From Ectocarpus siliculosus (taxonomy: Eukaryota > Sar > Phaeophyceae > Ectocarpales > Ectocarpaceae): a stretch of DNA of 37,444 nucleotides. The position numbers and the translations under genes are program-made. The notes beneath the pieces were generated by a model that made no database searches, was not told the origin of the DNA, and was given only the letters and a program-made list of their open reading frames with translations. The stretch lies in contig FN649729.1 in the NCBI GenBank assembly GCA_000310025.1, forward strand, positions 2,505,802-2,543,245. Direction: 5' to 3'. Positions 34,291-37,444 of the stretch are shown piece after piece (position 1 is the stretch's first letter; each line of letters opens with the position of its first letter).

Positions 34291-35645
34291 TCCCAAAACC
34301 AAAAAATACTCCAGGAGCATTTACAAGAAAAACACATACACACGTTTAGGCCTCTCCGAGTGCTTCATTTTTCCAACCTGACGCTTTGCTTACGGTCAAC
34401 ACCAAAGACAACCACGACAATCGAAAATGGCGGTCTACGGCCATACCGTAGTGGCTGTGCCCTTATCCTGCCATGACCTTCCTCGCGAAAATATCCCGAC
34501 CCGCCTGTCCCCCAAAGAGGCTCTGGTGGGCCCGGAAGTGCTTTATGCAGGCTGCCCCCGACAATACACGTCCTAAAGCAAGCAGAATCATTTTCCACAG
34601 CAGCTCAGCCTTGCGGCGTGGCCTTCCGCCCCCATCCCGCACTCCTTGCGCCTCCCCCGCCCTCCCGCTTGACTCCGCCCAACGAGACCCGCGACTCGAG
34701 AAGTCGATAAAAAACAGGAGAAATCTGTAGAGCACCGGATTGTCATCTACGCGTATCCCCATCCTGAGACCTGATTGATTACAAAGTAGGAGCGTGGAAT
34801 TGCGCAAGGAAGTTGAGGGAGGGGTACCTCGTCAGTAGGGTCCGAGAATCAAAGAGCGGTCTTAGCCTCCGGATTGTTGTTGTTGCTCCTTGCCTCCAAT
34901 ATGGAGCAATCCCTACGAGTACAGATGGCGCGGACGACTTCCGTGGTCACAGCTTGGAAGCTACCTATATACCCAAAGAGGGCACACTCTAAGACAAACC
35001 AAAGAGAACAACCAAGGACCCAGAAACAAACAGCACGAATGCGAAACAACCCGTCGGGCGTAGACGGCAACATATCCACGCCGGCGATGCAACTAAAAAA
35101 CAGAGCAAAGACAACATGTTTTTATATTATCGGATTACGGTACTCCATGCATGGACATCGAATGCCCTGGTAGTCGCAGAAAACGAGGGTAAAATACCAG
35201 ACCAAGGCGAAACCTAGGACTCCATGTTTCCCATCGAGAATTTTCGAGTACATGACGGGGGATCAGGCTCATTGCAAACGGCAACTGGTGCATGCGTGCG
35301 TGTGTCAGAGAGGCAAAACAATTTCCACAGTTGTAGGCACGATCCTTTGCCAGTCCCCCCCCCGTAGCCCAACTACTTCCGATGAAGAACCTAAACGTAC
35401 GGTGGCATCCTTTCCTTGGCTTGCTCGATGCGAAGCAAAAGGCCATTCAATTGCAGATTCTTTCCAGCAAACCACAAAACATCGATCGTCCGCGGTGTAG
35501 GAGGGAAATGAAACTAAATCACTAGATTGCCGTATGGCTCTAGGTTGCTCTAGGTTCCCATCTCAGACAACTTGCGGAGGCAGGGGAGACAGAAAGGGTA
35601 TGCATACGGTCGATCGCATACAACGAACCCGTCGTCACTCACGGC
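34291..35645. other. No gene recognised; GC-rich island 34470-34730
   Basis: The 34470-34730 stretch is open on both strands (plus 85 codons, minus 114 codons) and differs in composition from its surroundings. I cannot tell which strand, if any, is coding. The rest shows only short shadows. Confidence 0.4.
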
Positions 35646-36958
35646 TCAGGCGATGGAGTCCCGCAGAACACTGTGGAAGTACTTGTTGAGGAGGTAGTTC
35701 GGGTTTCCTGTCAGGTTGCACCGCCACACCGGCCGCTTGCTCCCCTCGTCGACCACGCGGCGGGCGGATGTCCCAGTTGTGGAACAGGCATGCATCATAT
35801 GCACTACGCACCGGATGGCCGAGGCAGGGAAAAACGTAAGGGACGTGCGCATCCGAAGCATGTCCAAACCGGTCACCGGATCGACCTTGCGCTTGTTGCC
35901 AACTCCTGCTGTCACATACTCCACCACCGCCACCCAAATGGTGAATTCTCCCTCCGGAATGGCGTTGCTGATATCACCTCGTCTCCAGTCGTTGCCTTGG
36001 TGCTCCAAAAAATAGGCCACTTTCCCGAGCGTCGTGCGACCTAGCCCTTGGTTTCCAGCTCGCTGGTCTTCGGCCTTGAGGTACATCTCGACGTCATTGC
36101 CACGCGATGCCGCCGACCGGACCCACGTAGGGGTACCCGCGTCTTTGACCGGGCCGCCACGGATGGTGCCGATTCCAGCACTGACTTCCGCCGGAGCCTG
36201 GCCCCAATGGTTAAACACCACGACCGTCTGACGGACGATCCCTTGGCCTCTGTCCCTCCAGCAAAAAGGGCACGTCCGCCTACTACATAGCGCCTCCTGC
36301 GAGGTCCTACCACACCCAAGCGCATCGTCGTAGCGCTTTTCTAGTTGCTCGGCGGATGGCAATGTTTTCGATATCGCCTGCTGCCATGCCGGGGCGTCCA
36401 GACCGGTCTCGAGCCGAGTTGGACCCAACCCGGCATCCCACTGTTGGTAACCGTGCGGCCGCCCCCCCCTTCTTCCCGTCGTGCCGTCTTCCGAGGCTGC
36501 TGGAGTCGTCTGCAACGGCAAGATCTTGAATACCTCCTGAAGCACTTCCCGGCAGAGACGGCCAGCTGTCAACTCCTTCGTGACCTCGACCCCGCCTACG
36601 CGACCTTTCGCACTCCACCTGACGGCCTGCAGACTATGGCCCATACCGATACGAGCATCTCGGTGAGGTTCGCCCAGGGAAAAAAGCGGCTGCCTAGCGC
36701 CAAACCAGCAAAATTCAGATCTTCGCCGTCGACTACCTCTGCGTTCATGTATTCCTCGATGAGTTCGTGCAAATGTCCCAGCCAGGGTGGTACCGTCGCC
36801 GACCCGTCGCTCGCTGGATCACCGGCTCCACTGCCGGCTTCACCCGTGGTGTCGTCACCTCCGGCATTGCCCTCAAATCCTTCGTCGCACGTACCGCTGC
36901 CGCCTGGTGTCGCGAATATCAAATGGCGAGTGGAGCGAGTTGTGTTAGCAACAGACAA
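35646..36958 (-). CDS. Unrecognised coding-like region, two overlapping frames
   Basis: The main frame, 36644-35646, runs 332 residues to a stop. A second minus-strand frame, 36958-36596, ends inside it and reads LHELIEEYMNAEVVDGEDLN and LALGSRFFPWANLTEML, so one frame break or an intron near 36600-36700 may join them. The main frame has a Cys cluster (C-x4-C-x2-C, about residue 116), then EFTIWVAVVEYVTAG, VDPVTGLDMLRMRTSLTFFP, IRCVVHMMHAC and, near the end, LTGNPNYLLNKYFHSV. The conserved-looking C-terminal half and Cys cluster recall uncharacterised proteins carried by large algal DNA transposons, but this is an impression. No membrane segment. The start at 36644 is only the first ATG of the frame. 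Confidence 0.5.
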
Positions 36959-37246
36959 TCACGAGTCGACTTGGCCAGGATGTGCCACGGAAAAGGGAAA
37001 GAGGGCCAACCACGAGATCGACAGAGCTCACCAGCAGCATGCGATCGATACAGCAAATGAATATTCGAAATCTGTGGGTGATGTTGTTCATCGCGCTCTC
37101 TCGTCCCCACAGGCCGATAGTGTTGCATACACTCAGCGGTACCGGCATCTCGTGTAGGATGTTGACGGGGGAGGTCGAGAGCACACATCCGCCGTAGTGA
37201 ACCGCATCGCGCGATTTCTATTACAATTCAAGGGCTTAGGACGCAG

Positions 37247-37269
37247 AGGCTGCCCCCCCCCCCCCCCCA
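37247..37269. repeat. Poly-C tract
   Basis: A run of about 18 C with one A near its end. Another C run of about 14 lies at 37400-37413. No gene is seen between 36959 and the end of the window. Confidence 0.85.
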
Positions 37270-37444
37270 CCCCCAATTGAGAGTGGTCCTGCCCACCTAT
37301 GCCTGTGAAAAGGGAAAAAAATGTGAGGGACATGGGAATTGTAGCGCACTTTCAAAGCCAGAATCCACTGTTAAAAACGACCCCACCAAAGGGTAAATGC
37401 CCCCCCCCCCCCGGCTCGTGGGAAGGTATATTGTAAAAAATCAA

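Noticed and set aside
33509-34320. Minus-strand open frames of 143 and 161 codons
   Set aside because: They translate repeated tRNA-like T-arm units (GDRTPDLLLTT-type peptides), a known artefact of such DNA.
36345-37157. 270-codon plus-strand frame
   Set aside because: It lies opposite the protein-like minus-strand frames and its Pro/Ser-rich make-up suggests a shadow, though I cannot exclude it.

Overview
The window looks like nuclear DNA of a eukaryotic alga, most likely a stramenopile and probably a brown alga. This is inferred from a cytosolic ribosomal protein gene split by a 1.7 kb intron, other genes with small phase-matched exons and long GT-AG introns (donors mostly GTGAG), moderate GC content and many transposable elements. 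No bacterial-style operons are visible. The placement was not checked by any search.

Layout. 1-2282: the last two exons of RPL27A (uL15) on the + strand; the 5' part lies outside the window. 2283-5378: no gene recognised. 5379 to about 7237: two exons of an unrecognised minus-strand gene. 7916-8301: two small MITEs sharing one terminal inverted repeat. 9478-11626: a complete, young, non-autonomous LTR retrotransposon (minus orientation, about 98% identical LTRs, TACA target duplication, clear primer-binding site). 13110-21985: the best multi-exon gene, a minus-strand Rolling-stone-like membrane protein of 324 residues in five exons whose phases all agree. Its introns hold a decayed APE/RT-type LINE (+ strand, about 14.56-18.71 kb), a poly-C foldback element and a 0.69 kb terminal-inverted-repeat element. 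The LINE is split by an antisense insert that reads as a broken cytosine-C5 methyltransferase-like domain.

22.0-25.67 kb has no recognisable gene. 25675-28326 carries a second polytopic membrane protein gene (minus strand, at least three exons, family not recognised). 29.16-34.3 kb is repeat-rich: two blocks dense in a CCATGGAA palindrome around a three-copy diverged repeat, a tRNA-like sequence, an eight-unit 51/52-bp minisatellite and an alternating array of five Pol III B-box-like units. 35646-36958 holds a minus-strand coding-like region of unknown function, possibly transposon-associated. Poly-C or poly-G tracts recur through the window, including both ends.

The genes show no evident functional link. 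The window is typical of gene-sparse, intron-rich, TE-rich algal sequence. The most interesting observations are the methyltransferase-like insert inside the LINE, the nested elements in the introns of an intact gene, the LTR element, and the B-box array.
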